Source: Methyloversatilis sp. XJ19-49
GTDB taxonomy: Bacteria > Pseudomonadota > Gammaproteobacteria > Burkholderiales > Rhodocyclaceae
Direction of reading: 5' to 3'
Assembly (NCBI RefSeq): GCF_024580145.1
Contig: NZ_JANINI010000002.1
Coordinates: forward strand, 1-64,000
Length of the DNA stretch: 64,000 nt
Below are positions 51,040 through 60,979 of this stretch, one piece after another; position 1 is the stretch's first letter; each line of letters opens with the position of its first letter. The notes beneath the pieces were generated by a model, which searched no databases, was not told the DNA's origin, and worked only from the letters and a program-made list of their open reading frames with translations. The position numbers and the translations under genes were made by a program.

Positions 51040-53013
51040 ATGCCCACGCACTTCCACCCCGGCGCGCACATCCGGTGCGCCCTACGTCACCTCATGCTGG
51101 CGCTCGTGCTGCTCGCACCTGCTGCGCAGGCCAATGGTGACGCCGCCTTCATCGCGGCGCGCGATGCATTTTCCGCCGGCAACCGGCAGGCTTTCGAGCG
51201 CCATGCCGAAGGATTGCAGTCGCACATTCTGACGTCCTACATCGACTATTACAGGCTGCGCCTCGATCTCGACCGCGCCGCGCCCGACCGCGTCGCCGCC
51301 TTCCTCGAACAGCACGCCGGTACGCTCGTTGCTCAGCGCCTGCGTTCGGACTGGCTGCGCCAGCTCGCGAAAGCCGAACAGTGGAGCGACTATCGTGCTG
51401 AGTATGCACTGCTGCCGCAAAGCTCGCCGACACCCGAGGCCGATCTGCGCTGTCACGCGCTGCGCGCCCGGCTCGATGCCGCCGAACAGGCCGCGCTCGC
51501 CGACGCCAAGCTGCTGTGGGCGACGATGGACGAGCCGCCCTCGGCCTGCCTGCCCGTCTTTGCCGCGCTGTTCGATGCCGGCCGCCTGACCGAGGACGAG
51601 GTGTGGCTGCGCGCGCGACGTCACATGGAATTGCGCCGCCCCGGCCTGGCACGCAGCACGCTCGCCTTGCTGCCGGCGTCCGCCCAGCCGCCGTCCAGCG
51701 CACTGGACGACATCGTCAGCAACCCGAAGCGCTGGCTCGATCGCCAGCCGGCCAACTTCTCGATCACCCGACGCGGCCGCGAACTGGCGCTGATGGCCAT
51801 CGCACGGCGTGCGCGCGGCGACGTGCGCGGCGCGGAACGGAGTCTGGAAGTGATCGCTGCCCGTTTCAGCGCAGAAGAGCGTGGATACGCTTTCGAGCAA
51901 CTCGGCTGGCAGGGTGGGCAGCAACACGATACGCGCGCGGTGCAGTGGTGCCGGTCGGCCGATGATGCGTTGCAGGGCGAAGAAGCACTGGCGTGGTGCG
52001 CGCGCGCCGCACTGCGCGCGACGAACTGGAAGCTGCTGCGCGACATCATCGGCCGAATGCCGCAGGCGCTGGCCGAAAAGCCCGAGTGGATCTACTGGGA
52101 CGGCCGGGCGCGCAGCGCGACCGGACACGTCGATCAGGCGCATGCCGCGTGGCGGCGCATTGCCGGCGAGCCGCACTTCTATGGCCTGCTGGCGGCCGAG
52201 GAACTGGACCAGCCTCACCGACTGCCGCCGCAGGCCACCGCCCCGTCCGTCGATGAAATACGCCGCGCCGAGGCAACGCCGGCAATCGCTCGCGCGCTCA
52301 AGCTGTTCGAGCTCGACCTGCGCACCGAGGCGGTACGCGAGTGGAACTGGGCCATCCGCGATGCCGATGACCGCGCCCTGCTCACCGCGGCGCACGTCGC
52401 GCTGCGCCACAAATTGTGGGACCGCGCCATCAACAGCGCCGACCGTACGACGCTGGAACACGACTATTCGCTGCGCTACCTGTCACCGATGCGCAGCGAT
52501 GTCGAACCACATGTGCGCGCCCGCTCGCTCGATCTGAGCTGGGTGTACGGACTGATGCGGCAGGAAAGCCGCTTCATCACGCGCGCGAAATCTTCCGCTG
52601 GCGCGCAGGGCCTGATGCAGGTGATGCCGGCGACCGGCCAGTGGGTGGCGAAGAAGATCGGGCTGAACGGCTACAAGCCCTCCCAGATCGCCGACCCGGA
52701 CACGAACCTGCTGCTCGGTACCAGCTACATGCGTCTGGTGCTGGACAGCCTGGACGATCACCCGGTACTCGCAAGCGCCGGCTACAACGCCGGCCCCGGA
52801 CGGGCCAAGAAGTGGCGCGCCGCCAGGCCGCTCGAAGGCGCGATCTACGCGGAAACCATCCCTTTCAACGAAACGCGCGACTACGTGAAGAAAGTGATGG
52901 CCAACGCAGTGCTGTACAGCCTGGTGTTCGGGTTGCCGGACAGCCCCGGACTCAAGCAGCGTCTCGGCACCATACAGCCGGGCCCGGGCGCGCTGCCGGA
53001 TGATCCGATATAA
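51040..53013 (+). CDS. slt: Soluble lytic murein transglycosylase
   Basis: 657 residues: signal region (LMLALVLLAPAAQANG), a long alpha-superhelical U/L domain of helical repeats (about 30-480), then the catalytic domain VYGLMRQESRFITRAKSSAG with Glu509, GAQGLMQVMPATGQWVAKKIG and ASAGYNAGPGRAKKW near 583. It cuts glycan strands, forming anhydromuramic ends. ATG 51040 gives a rather long N-region; ATG 51094 is an alternative. It is followed by an NDUFA9-like gene and cca. Confidence 0.95.
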   Translation: MPTHFHPGAHIRCALRHLMLALVLLAPAAQANGDAAFIAARDAFSAGNRQAFERHAEGLQSHILTSYIDYYRLRLDLDRAAPDRVAAFLEQHAGTLVAQRLRSDWLRQLAKAEQWSDYRAEYALLPQSSPTPEADLRCHALRARLDAAEQAALADAKLLWATMDEPPSACLPVFAALFDAGRLTEDEVWLRARRHMELRRPGLARSTLALLPASAQPPSSALDDIVSNPKRWLDRQPANFSITRRGRELALMAIARRARGDVRGAERSLEVIAARFSAEERGYAFEQLGWQGGQQHDTRAVQWCRSADDALQGEEALAWCARAALRATNWKLLRDIIGRMPQALAEKPEWIYWDGRARSATGHVDQAHAAWRRIAGEPHFYGLLAAEELDQPHRLPPQATAPSVDEIRRAEATPAIARALKLFELDLRTEAVREWNWAIRDADDRALLTAAHVALRHKLWDRAINSADRTTLEHDYSLRYLSPMRSDVEPHVRARSLDLSWVYGLMRQESRFITRAKSSAGAQGLMQVMPATGQWVAKKIGLNGYKPSQIADPDTNLLLGTSYMRLVLDSLDDHPVLASAGYNAGPGRAKKWRAARPLEGAIYAETIPFNETRDYVKKVMANAVLYSLVFGLPDSPGLKQRLGTIQPGPGALPDDPI

Positions 53014-53131
53014 GAGTGCGCCCGCGATGGATCGCGCCGGGATCTGCCGGCACACGCCTTGATCCCGGTCACGCATGCCCCCGCAGCGACGCTGGTAGCA
53101 TGTTCGCCGTTGTTCAACCAGAGTGATCTCG

Positions 53132-54088
53132 ATGTCCCTTTCCACAGTTCTCCTGATCGGCGGCAGCGGTTTCATCGGCAGCCACGTTGCCGGCCTGCTT
53201 GCCGAGCGCAATATCCGCGTCATCGTGCCGACGCGCCGGCGCGACCGCGCGAAGCATCTCATCCTGCTGCCCACGGTCGATGTGGTCGAAGCCGACGTAC
53301 ACGATGCCGCCACGCTGAACCGCCTGATGCAGGGCGCCGATGCCGTGGTGAATCTGGTCGGCATCCTGCATTCGCGCATCGGCAGCCCTTGGGGTGCAGA
53401 CTTCGAACGCGCTCACGTCGCGTTGCCCCGCGCCGTCGCCGCGGCAGCCAAGGCCGCTGGCGTGCCGCGCATGGTGCAGGTCAGCGCACTGGGCGCGGCG
53501 GCAGACGCGCCATCCGAGTACCAGCGTTCGAAGGCCGCCGGTGAAGACGCCGTCCGCGCCAGCGGACTCGAATGGACGATATTCCGGCCTTCGCTGGTGT
53601 TCGGCGACGGCGAATGCTTCCTGCGCCTGTTCGCGGGGCTGCTGAAGCTGTTTCCGGTGATGCCGCTGGCCGGCGCCGACACGCGCTATCAACCTGTGGA
53701 TGTTCGAGACGTGGCGCGCTGCATCGTGCATGCGCTCGACAGCGACGACAGCATCGGTCAGGTGTATCCGCTGTGCGGACCCAAGGTGTACACGATGCGC
53801 GAACTGGTGCAGCTGACCGGCCGCACCATCGGCCGCGATCCGTGCGTCATCGGCCTGCCCGGGCCGCTGGCATCGCTGCAGGCGCTGGCGCTCGAACTGG
53901 CGCCGGGCCCGACGCTGATGTCGCGTGACAACCTGCGTTCGATGAGCGTCGACAATGTGTGCGACGCCGGCTGCACGCTGCCGTTCGGCTTCGCGCCGGC
54001 GCTGCTGGAAAGCGAGATCGGCCGCTGCCTGGCCGACTTCACGCCAACCGACCGCTTCGAGCGCGCGCGCTCGAAGGCACGCAGATAG
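53132..54088 (+). CDS. NDUFA9-like NAD(P)-binding epimerase-family protein
   Basis: 318 residues. The nucleotide loop reads LLIGGSGFIGSHVAGLLAER; ADAVVNLVGILHS, QVSALGAAADAPSEYQRSKAAGED (with YQRSK, short here: EYQRSKAAGE) and WTIFRPSLVFGDGE are the atypical-SDR marks shared with complex I subunit NDUFA9. A role in complex I or quinone metabolism is common for relatives. ATG 53132 is favoured over GTG 53123. cca begins 1 nt after the stop. Confidence 0.9.
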   Translation: MSLSTVLLIGGSGFIGSHVAGLLAERNIRVIVPTRRRDRAKHLILLPTVDVVEADVHDAATLNRLMQGADAVVNLVGILHSRIGSPWGADFERAHVALPRAVAAAAKAAGVPRMVQVSALGAAADAPSEYQRSKAAGEDAVRASGLEWTIFRPSLVFGDGECFLRLFAGLLKLFPVMPLAGADTRYQPVDVRDVARCIVHALDSDDSIGQVYPLCGPKVYTMRELVQLTGRTIGRDPCVIGLPGPLASLQALALELAPGPTLMSRDNLRSMSVDNVCDAGCTLPFGFAPALLESEIGRCLADFTPTDRFERARSKARR

Positions 54089-54089
54089 C

Positions 54090-55334
54090 ATGCGCATCTA
54101 CCGCGTCGGCGGCTCGGTTCGTGACGAGCTGATGCGGCTGCCGGCCGGTGACCGCGACTGGGTCGTGGTGGGCGCCACACCGGACGACATGCGGGCCGCC
54201 GGCTACATGCCGGTCGGCCGCGACTTTCCGGTCTTCCTGCATCCCGACACGCACGAGGAATACGCGCTGGCGCGCACCGAGCGCAAGACCGCGCCCGGCT
54301 ACCGCGGCTTCGTGTTCCACGCCGATGCATCGGTCACGCTGGAAGAGGATCTGCAGCGGCGCGACCTGACGATCAATGCGATCGCGCGGGCCGATGACGG
54401 CACGCTGATCGATCCGTGCAACGGTCGGGCCGACATCGAGGCGCGCGTGCTGCGTCATGTCGGCCCCGCCTTTTCCGAAGACCCGGTGCGCATCCTGCGG
54501 CTGGCCCGCTTCGCCGCCCGCTTCGTCGATTTCACCATCGCACCGGAAACGCTGGCGCTGTTGCGCGGCATGGTGGAGGCGGGCGAAGCCCGCGCCCTCG
54601 TTGCCGAACGCGTGTGGCAGGAACTGTCGCGCGGCCTGATGGAAGCGCGACCTTCACGCATGCTCGAGGTGCTGCGCGATTGCGGCGCACTGGCTGTCGT
54701 GCTGCCCGAGGTCGATGCGCTGTTCGGCGTGCCTCAGCCGGAAAAGCATCATCCGGAAATCGATACCGGCATCCACCTGCTGCAGTGTCTGGACTGGGCC
54801 GCCGGCCACCAGGCGTCATTGTCGACTCGCTGGGCGCTGCTTGCACACGATCTGGGCAAGGGCACGACGCCGCGCGAAGAATGGCCACGCCACATCGCCC
54901 ATGAGGCGCGCAGCGTGAAGCTGGCGCACGCGCTGGCCGAGCGCCTGCGCGTGCCGACCGACATCGCCGACATCGGACGGCTGGTGGCGCAGGAGCACAC
55001 CAACATCCACCGCGCCGCCGAGCTGCGTGCCGACACGCTGGTGAAACTGCTGGAGCGGCTTGACGTGATGCGCAAGCCGGAGCGGCTGACCGACATGCTG
55101 CTTGCCTGCGAAGCCGACCAGCGCAGCCGGCCCGGCTTCGATGCGGCGGGCTACCCGCAGGCCGACATCGTGCGCAGGGCAGCGGCCGCGTTCAGGGCGG
55201 TCGATGCGGGCGCCATTGCGCGATCGATGGCCGAAAAGGGCAGGACGGGGTCGCCGGACAGCGGACCCGCCATCGCGCGCGAGGTGCAGGCGGCGCGCAT
55301 CGCCGCCGTGGCGGCTGCTCGCGCGGCCGACTGA
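54090..55334 (+). CDS. cca: CCA-adding tRNA nucleotidyltransferase with HD domain
   Basis: 414 residues. Nucleotidyltransferase motifs YRVGGSVRDELM and AGDRDWVVVGA (metal Asp21 and Asp23), RRDLTINAIARADDG and RILRLARFAARF are those of class II enzymes. The HD phosphohydrolase domain (LLAHDLGKGTTPREEW near 245-260, then HIAHEARSVKLAHALAERL) is complete, as in E. coli. It builds or repairs the tRNA 3' CCA and can remove cyclic phosphate. Convergent with ruvB. Confidence 0.96.
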   Translation: MRIYRVGGSVRDELMRLPAGDRDWVVVGATPDDMRAAGYMPVGRDFPVFLHPDTHEEYALARTERKTAPGYRGFVFHADASVTLEEDLQRRDLTINAIARADDGTLIDPCNGRADIEARVLRHVGPAFSEDPVRILRLARFAARFVDFTIAPETLALLRGMVEAGEARALVAERVWQELSRGLMEARPSRMLEVLRDCGALAVVLPEVDALFGVPQPEKHHPEIDTGIHLLQCLDWAAGHQASLSTRWALLAHDLGKGTTPREEWPRHIAHEARSVKLAHALAERLRVPTDIADIGRLVAQEHTNIHRAAELRADTLVKLLERLDVMRKPERLTDMLLACEADQRSRPGFDAAGYPQADIVRRAAAAFRAVDAGAIARSMAEKGRTGSPDSGPAIAREVQAARIAAVAAARAAD

Positions 55335-55338
55335 GCAC

Positions 55339-56409
55339 TCAGCCGGCGGGTTTCGCGTCGTCCCACAGCGACGCAATCGCCGGTGTGGGCGTGCCGAGGC
55401 CGAAGTGGCGATAGATCGCCGCGGTGACGATGCGTCCGCGCGGCGTGCGCTGCAGATAACCCTGCTGGATCAGATACGGTTCGATCACGTCTTCTATCGT
55501 GTCGCGTGACTCGCCGACCGCGGCGGCGAGGTTGTCCACGCCGACCGGGCCGCCATCGAACTTGTCGATCACGGCGCCGAGCAGCTTGCGGTCCATCATG
55601 TCCAGACCGAGGCTGTCGACGTCGAGCATGGTCAGCGCGGCATCCGCCACTTCGCGTGAAATGGCGCCGTCGGCCTTCACCTGGGCGTAGTCACGGCAGC
55701 GGCGCAGCAGGCGGTTGGCGATGCGTGGTGTGCCGCGCGAGCGACGCGCAATTTCGACGCTGCCGGCGTCATCCATCGGACAGTCGAGCAGGCGCGCCGA
55801 ACGTCGCACGATCAGTGCCAGTTCGTCGGCGGTGTAGAACTCGAGCCGCGCCACGATGCCGAAGCGGTCGCGCAGCGGATTGGTCAGCATGCCGGCGCGC
55901 GTCGTGGCGCCGACCAGCGTGAACGGCGGCAGATCAAGCTTGATTGAGCGCGCCGCCGGGCCTTCGCCGATCATGATGTCGATCTGGAAATCTTCCAGCG
56001 CCGGGTACAGGATCTCTTCCACCACCGGGCTCAGGCGGTGGATTTCGTCGATGAACAGTACGTCATTCGGTTCGAGGTTGCTCAGGATCGCCGCGAGGTC
56101 GCCGGCCCGTTCGAGCACCGGGCCGGACGTCTGACGCAGGCTCACGCCCATTTCGGCGGCAACGATGTGCGCCAGCGTGGTCTTGCCCAGACCGGGCGGA
56201 CCGAACAGGAGCACATGATCGAGTGGCTCGCGCCGCGCGCGCGCCGCGGCGACGAAAATATCGAGCTGTTCGCGGATCTTGACCTGACCGATGTATTCAT
56301 CGAGCCGCTTCGGGCGCAGCGCGCGCTCCAGCGCGTCTTCCTTCACGTCGGCCGGCGCCGCCGACACCAGACGTTCGGCGGCTGCCTGAAGCGGATCGGT
56401 ATGGATCAT
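55339..56409 (-). CDS. ruvB: Holliday junction branch migration ATPase RuvB
   Basis: 356 residues. [18 protein letters not shown], Walker [20 protein letters not shown] near 66, Walker [12 protein letters not shown], sensor [18 protein letters not shown] and the C-terminal winged helix ([16 protein letters not shown]) are complete. It drives branch migration with RuvA. The ruvA and ruvC genes are not next to it; rsuA lies 5 bp upstream. Confidence 0.97.
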   Translation of the reverse strand: MIHTDPLQAAAERLVSAAPADVKEDALERALRPKRLDEYIGQVKIREQLDIFVAAARARREPLDHVLLFGPPGLGKTTLAHIVAAEMGVSLRQTSGPVLERAGDLAAILSNLEPNDVLFIDEIHRLSPVVEEILYPALEDFQIDIMIGEGPAARSIKLDLPPFTLVGATTRAGMLTNPLRDRFGIVARLEFYTADELALIVRRSARLLDCPMDDAGSVEIARRSRGTPRIANRLLRRCRDYAQVKADGAISREVADAALTMLDVDSLGLDMMDRKLLGAVIDKFDGGPVGVDNLAAAVGESRDTIEDVIEPYLIQQGYLQRTPRGRIVTAAIYRHFGLGTPTPAIASLWDDAKPAG

Positions 56410-56413
56410 GGCG

Positions 56414-57103
56414 TCACACCTCGGCCGGATCGAACCAGCGCCACTCGCCGGGCGCCAGATCCGCCGGCAGTTCGAGCCGGCCGACGGCCACGCGATGCAG
56501 CGCCTCGACCCGGTTGCCGGCAGCGGCCACCATGCGTTTGACCTGGTGGTACTTGCCCTCACCGATGGTGATGGCGATCCGGTGCTCGTCCAGCTGCTCG
56601 ACCGCGTGTGCGGCGACTGACACGTCGGGCGCGTCGTTCAGTACCACGCCACCGCCCAGCGCCTTGAGCATCGCGTCATCCACCGCATGCTTCACGGTGG
56701 CTACATAGCGCTTGAGCACGCCGTGCTTGGGCGACGTGAGCTTGTGGATCAGCTGGCCGTCGTCGGTCAGCAGCAGCAGGCCGGTGGTGTCTTCGTCGAG
56801 CCGGCCGACGCACTGGATCGCGCGCACCACCAGCGGTGACGGCAGCAGCGAAAACACCGCCGGATGGTGCTTGGGCTTCTGCGAACATTCGTGGCCGGCC
56901 GGCTTGTGCAGCATCACGTATGACGGCTCGTGATAGCGCCAGGCTTCGCCGTCGACGGTGTAGTCGAGGTCAGCCGTGTCCACGTCGACGAAGGGGTCAT
57001 CGACCATTTCGCCGCGCACGGTGACGCGTTCGAGGCGCACCAGGGCGCGACATTCGCGGCGGGTGCCGAAACCCTGGCTCTGCAGGATGCGTTCGAGCTG
57101 CAT
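56414..57103 (-). CDS. rsuA: 16S rRNA pseudouridine synthase, RsuA type
   Basis: 229 residues: N-terminal S4-like segment ([20 protein letters not shown]), then [12 protein letters not shown], catalytic Asp in [19 protein letters not shown] near 100, [13 protein letters not shown] and [20 protein letters not shown]. It should make pseudouridine 516 in 16S rRNA. ATG 57103 is chosen over a TTG at 57118 that overlaps the MBL gene end; it is 1-2 bp from the MBL stop. Confidence 0.93.
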   Translation of the reverse strand: MQLERILQSQGFGTRRECRALVRLERVTVRGEMVDDPFVDVDTADLDYTVDGEAWRYHEPSYVMLHKPAGHECSQKPKHHPAVFSLLPSPLVVRAIQCVGRLDEDTTGLLLLTDDGQLIHKLTSPKHGVLKRYVATVKHAVDDAMLKALGGGVVLNDAPDVSVAAHAVEQLDEHRIAITIGEGKYHQVKRMVAAAGNRVEALHRVAVGRLELPADLAPGEWRWFDPAEV

Positions 57104-57104
57104 G

Positions 57105-57743
57105 TCAGCGTTGTCCAACGTGTGGGTTGTATTGGCGTTCTTCGCCGAACGTCGACATCGGACCGTGGCCCGGAATGAAGCGGATGTCGTCGCCCAGCGG
57201 AAACAGTTTTTCGCGGATCGAGCGGATCAGGTCGGCGTGGTTGCCGCGCGGAAAATCAGTACGGCCGATCGACCCGGCGAACAGCACGTCGCCGACCTGG
57301 GCCAGCCGGCCGACGCGGTCGACGAACACCACATGACCCGGCGTGTGGCCCGGGCAATGCACGACGTCGAGTGTCACGTTGCCGACCGTGACGGTGTCGC
57401 CGTCGGCCAGCCAGCGCGTCGGCACGAAGGGCCGGCACGGCGGAAAGCCGAACATCTGCGACTGCACCGGAAAGCCGTCGATCCAGAACTTGTCGTCCGG
57501 GTGCGGGCCTTCGATCGGCAGGTCGAACTGTTCAGCCAGATCCAGCGTGGCTCCGGCGTGATCGAGATGGCCGTGCGTCACCAGTATCTTTTCCAGCGTG
57601 ACGCCCTGCCGCTCGATTTCGGCCAGGACGCGTTCGAGATTGCCGCCCGGATCGACCACGGCGCCCTTCATGGTTTCGTCGCACCACAGCAGGGTGCAGT
57701 TCTGTTCGAACGGAGTGACCGGAATGATGGCGTGACGGAGCAT
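57105..57743 (-). CDS. MBL-fold hydrolase, type II glyoxalase (YcbL) like
   Basis: 212 residues. Metal ligands: THGHLDHAGATL (near 54-66), CPGHTPGHVVFV, LFAGSIGRTDFPRG and FIPGHGPMSTFGEER. Length and motifs match YcbL, a short glyoxalase II-like enzyme acting on glutathione thioesters. The glutathione transferase gene lies divergently upstream. ATG 57743 starts MLRHAIIPVTPF. Confidence 0.9.
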   Translation of the reverse strand: MLRHAIIPVTPFEQNCTLLWCDETMKGAVVDPGGNLERVLAEIERQGVTLEKILVTHGHLDHAGATLDLAEQFDLPIEGPHPDDKFWIDGFPVQSQMFGFPPCRPFVPTRWLADGDTVTVGNVTLDVVHCPGHTPGHVVFVDRVGRLAQVGDVLFAGSIGRTDFPRGNHADLIRSIREKLFPLGDDIRFIPGHGPMSTFGEERQYNPHVGQR

Positions 57744-57858
57744 GCAGGGAAACGGGAAAAGACAACGACCGCCCATTGTACGTGGTGGGTGCGCGAGGCA
57801 TCCGCCACATGCAGGGCGAGATGCAACTGGCGCGCGCTGCGGGCAGCGGTTACGGTCG

Positions 57859-58602
57859 ATGGACGTGACCACAGCGGGGCAGCACATCGTGATCGACCTT
57901 CATTTCTGGCCCACACCCAACGGCTACAAGGTATTGATGTTTCTCGAAGAATCCGGCATCGAACACCGCATCGTGCCGGTGAACATCGGCACCGGGGAAC
58001 AGTTCCGACCGGAATTTCTCGCCATTTCGCCGAACAACCGCATGCCGGCCATCGTCGACCAAGCGCCGGCGGATGGCGGCGCACCGCTGTCGGTGTTCGA
58101 ATCCGGCGCCATCCTGCTCTATCTGGCCGAAAAGACCGGTCAGTTCATGCCGGGCGGGCTGCGCGGGCGGGTGCAGACGCTGGAGTGGCTGTTCTGGCAG
58201 GTCGGCGGGCTCGGACCGATGGCCGGCCAGAACCACCATTTCGTACAGTACGCGCCGGAGCCGATCGCCTACGCGATCCGCCGCTACGTCGACGAAACCT
58301 CGCGCCTGTACGGTGTGCTGAACAAGCACCTGGCCGATCGCGACTTCATCGCCGGCGGACAGTACGGCATCGCCGACATGGCAAGCTATCCGTGGACCGT
58401 GCCGCACAAGCGCCAGCAGATGAATCTCGACGACTTCCCGCATCTGAAGCGCTGGCACGAAGCCATCCGCGACCGTGCGGCCACCGTGCGGGCGTACCTC
58501 CGGGGTGCGCAGATCAGCGACAAACCGGTGGTCGACGAAGTCTCCAGCAAGCTGCTGTTCGGGCAGAACGCCGACACCGTGGGCAAGGCTCAGGGCGTCT
58601 GA
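57859..58602 (+). CDS. Nu-class glutathione S-transferase (YfcG/YghU-like)
   Basis: 247 residues. The N-terminal thioredoxin-like domain has FWPTPNGYKVLMFLEESGIEH with Asn21 in the TPNG segment, and NRMPAIVDQ and SVFESGAILLYLAEKTG bind glutathione. The C-terminal helical domain has the GPMAGQNHHFVQYAPE stretch typical of Nu-class enzymes, which use two glutathiones as disulfide-bond reductases. ATG 57859 is preferred to a far upstream ATG overlapping the MBL gene. Confidence 0.92.
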   Translation: MDVTTAGQHIVIDLHFWPTPNGYKVLMFLEESGIEHRIVPVNIGTGEQFRPEFLAISPNNRMPAIVDQAPADGGAPLSVFESGAILLYLAEKTGQFMPGGLRGRVQTLEWLFWQVGGLGPMAGQNHHFVQYAPEPIAYAIRRYVDETSRLYGVLNKHLADRDFIAGGQYGIADMASYPWTVPHKRQQMNLDDFPHLKRWHEAIRDRAATVRAYLRGAQISDKPVVDEVSSKLLFGQNADTVGKAQGV

Positions 58603-58810
58603 CGCGGTAACGCCATGCAACGTGTTCGACGCGCTGCACGATGAAGCGCCGATCGGCCTGTGCTAGGCTTTCCAGCACTGCGTCGGAGTCTTTCGACATT
58701 GAATCGCAGACCACCGCGGAGCCTGTCACATCCAGCTTTCCGCTCCTCCGGTTGGTCATTCGATGTCAGCAGACCCCGGTCGCATCTGTCCAGTCCTTCG
58801 GGAGAAAGCA

Positions 58811-59017
58811 ATGAGTGCCGAAAAGCTGATTCACGACGCCGCCGACGAGTGCGAATGGGACCCGGATACCGTCGTCAGCATCCTTGCCGAGTTCATCGAC
58901 GAATTCACCGACCCGGATGATTTGAAGGCCTTCCTCGAAGCCCGCGTGGCCGAAGAGGCGGTCGATGATTACGACGAGGATGAAGAAGAGGAAAGCGCCG
59001 GCGCAGACGACTACTGA
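58811..59017 (+). CDS. Small acidic protein of unknown function
   Basis: 68 residues, strongly acidic: MSAEKLIHDAADECEWDPD begins it, then VVSILAEFIDEFTDPDDLKAFLEARVAEE in helical form, and an Asp/Glu tail (DDYDEDEEEESAGADDY). GGAG stands about 8 nt before ATG 58811. I do not recognise it; the acidic tail suggests a nucleic-acid mimic or chaperone-like partner, which is speculation. Confidence 0.7.
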   Translation: MSAEKLIHDAADECEWDPDTVVSILAEFIDEFTDPDDLKAFLEARVAEEAVDDYDEDEEEESAGADDY

Positions 59018-59053
59018 GCGGTCCGCCTGTGGATGCGCATCCGGCAAGGTAGA

Positions 59054-59428
59054 TCAGGCCGCGAAGTCGCCGTCGAGGTAGAACCAGCGACCGTTGTCGC
59101 GCACGAAGCGGCTCGTTTCATGCAGCCGGTGCGCGCGTCCGCCGAGCTTGCTGCGGGCGACGAATTCCACCGTGCCGTGATCGGCGTCCTGCATCACGCA
59201 GCGACGCACATCCAGCCCCAGCCACTTCAACCCCGCCTCATCAGGCGTCAGGGTGACCGGACGTGTCGTCGGATGCCAGGTGGCGAGCAGGTAATCGGTC
59301 AGGCCGAGCACGTAGGCACTGTAGCGCGAGCGCATCAGGGCTTCGGGCGTGGCAGCCGGCTCGCCGGCGTGATGCCGTGCGCAGCAGTCGGCCGCGAGGC
59401 GACCGCTTCCGCATGTGCACAGGCTCAC
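59054..59428 (-). CDS. YchJ-family protein with SEC-C zinc motif
   Basis: 124 residues: CTCGSGRLAADCCARHHAG (Cys4, Cys6, Cys15, Cys16 and His) is the SEC-C zinc-binding motif, then MRSRYSAYVLGLTDYLLATWHPTTRP and HRLHETSRFVRDNGRWFYLDGD, the NTF2-like YchJ pattern. The start is GTG at 59428, overlapping the upstream lipoprotein stop by 4 bp. Function unknown. Confidence 0.92.
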   Translation of the reverse strand: MSLCTCGSGRLAADCCARHHAGEPAATPEALMRSRYSAYVLGLTDYLLATWHPTTRPVTLTPDEAGLKWLGLDVRRCVMQDADHGTVEFVARSKLGGRAHRLHETSRFVRDNGRWFYLDGDFAA

Positions 59429-59868
59429 TGCGCGCGCGTCACCCGGGTGTTGCCGCTCGCGCCGACCAGACGAACGCGCTCGCCGATCACAAATTTCTCG
59501 TCGCCCTCCTGCACCACCGCAATCACATTGCCGGTGTCGAGCCGGATCGTGATTTCCTGCCCCTTGCGGCGAGTCGCACCTTCCTCGATGAAGGCGCCGG
59601 CCACACCGCCGACCACGGCGCCGGCGATGGCGCCTGCAGTGGATCCCTGACCGCCGGCCAGGCCGCCCACCGCTGCGCCCGCAGCGGTGCCGATGTTCGA
59701 CTTCGTGCCCTCGATCGTGATGGCGCGGACGCCTTCCACCGTTCCCTGGCGGACCGACATTTCACGCCGCGCCTGTTCGCGCGAATAGGTGTCTCCCGAC
59801 AGGCTGGACTGACAACCTGCGAGAACGATGCCGGCCAGCAACAGCGCCGGCAATGCGATGCGATTCAT
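59425..59868 (-). CDS. slyB: Glycine-zipper outer-membrane lipoprotein, SlyB/Pcp-like
   Basis: 147 residues. Lipobox IVLAGC with Cys19; the glycine zipper (about 60-95) reads IGTAAGAAVGGLAGGQGSTA then GAIAGAVVGGVAG; a C-terminal beta part (QEITIRLDTGNVIAVVQEGD) follows. SlyB proteins belong to the PhoPQ-linked envelope stress response in enterics. ATG 59868 begins MNRIALP. It is coupled to the ychJ-like gene downstream. Confidence 0.9.
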   Translation of the reverse strand: MNRIALPALLLAGIVLAGCQSSLSGDTYSREQARREMSVRQGTVEGVRAITIEGTKSNIGTAAGAAVGGLAGGQGSTAGAIAGAVVGGVAGAFIEEGATRRKGQEITIRLDTGNVIAVVQEGDEKFVIGERVRLVGASGNTRVTRAQ

Positions 59869-59989
59869 GATGCTTCTCCGTATGCGGCCGCGACATCGCG
59901 GCCTTGCTGACCTTTTACCGCGCGCCGCTCGGCGCGTCAGCCGACCAATGGTGAGCGCATGTTTCGGCCTCCGAGGGTCGACCGGACGC

Positions 59990-60928
59990 TCAGAATGCCA
60001 GCGCAGAGCCGAAGGCGGCGCGATGACGCTCGGCGATGTCGTCGCGCGTCGGCAGGTGGTTCTGCCCGCCCCGGCTGGCGATCTTGATCGAGCCCATGAC
60101 CGACGCCAGACGCGCCGAGGCGATGATGTCGGCGCCGCGCGACAGCCCGTACAGCAGGCCGCCGCGGTAGGCGTCGCCGCAACCGGTCGGGTCGGCCAGC
60201 GCGTCGGCCGGCACGCAGGCCACTTCGGTCACCGAGCCGCCCGTGTAGACCCGCGAACCTTCGGCGCCGCGCGTCACGATCAGCGCCTCGACCCTTTCCG
60301 CGATCTGCGCTTCGGTCAGACCGGTGCGCTCGCACAGCAGGCGGGCTTCATAGTCATTGACCGCGCACCAGCGCGCAAGATCCAGGAAGTTCAGCAGATC
60401 GTCGCCGCCGAACATCGGCAGCCCCTGACCCGGATCGAACACGAACGGGATGCCGGCTTCGGCAAACTGGCGCGCGTGCGAAATCATGCCGTCCCGACCA
60501 TCCGGTGCAATGATGCCCAGCTTGACGCCGGTGGCGTCGGACACGCTGTTTTCGTGCGACATGTTCATCGCACCCGGATGGAAGGCGGTGATCTGGTTGT
60601 CGTCGAGATCAGTCGTGATGAAGGCCTGCGCCGTGAAGGCGGTGTCGATCCGTCGCACATGGGTGGCCGGGATGGCGAGCGACGCAAGGCGGTCCATGTA
60701 AGGGCCGGCGTCATGGCCGACCGTGGCCATGATCAGCGGCTCGCCGCCCAGCAGCTTAAGGTTGTAGGCGATGTTGCCGGCACAGCCACCGAACTCGCGC
60801 CGCATGTCAGGTACGAGGAAGGCCACGTTCAGGATGTGTATCTGGTCGGGCAGGATGTGCTGCTTGAAACGATCGGGAAACACCATGATCGTGTCGTAGG
60901 CGATGGAGCCGCAGATGAGGACGGACAT
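59990..60928 (-). CDS. PfkB-family carbohydrate/nucleoside kinase
   Basis: 312 residues. FGGCAGNIAYNLKLLGGEP is the substrate-binding GG motif; DPTGCGDAYRGGLLYGLSRG near 246-265 is the PfkB anion-hole and catalytic Asp252. The N-terminus (LICGSIAYDTIMVFPDRFK) resembles adenosine-kinase-like members of the group; the substrate is not certain. It is 52 bp from the GT4 gene, both leftward. Confidence 0.9.
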   Translation of the reverse strand: MSVLICGSIAYDTIMVFPDRFKQHILPDQIHILNVAFLVPDMRREFGGCAGNIAYNLKLLGGEPLIMATVGHDAGPYMDRLASLAIPATHVRRIDTAFTAQAFITTDLDDNQITAFHPGAMNMSHENSVSDATGVKLGIIAPDGRDGMISHARQFAEAGIPFVFDPGQGLPMFGGDDLLNFLDLARWCAVNDYEARLLCERTGLTEAQIAERVEALIVTRGAEGSRVYTGGSVTEVACVPADALADPTGCGDAYRGGLLYGLSRGADIIASARLASVMGSIKIASRGGQNHLPTRDDIAERHRAAFGSALAF

Positions 60929-60979
60929 GAAGGCAGACCGGTGGCGAAAGGCGCGAGTATACGGGCTTACGCCGCCGTT

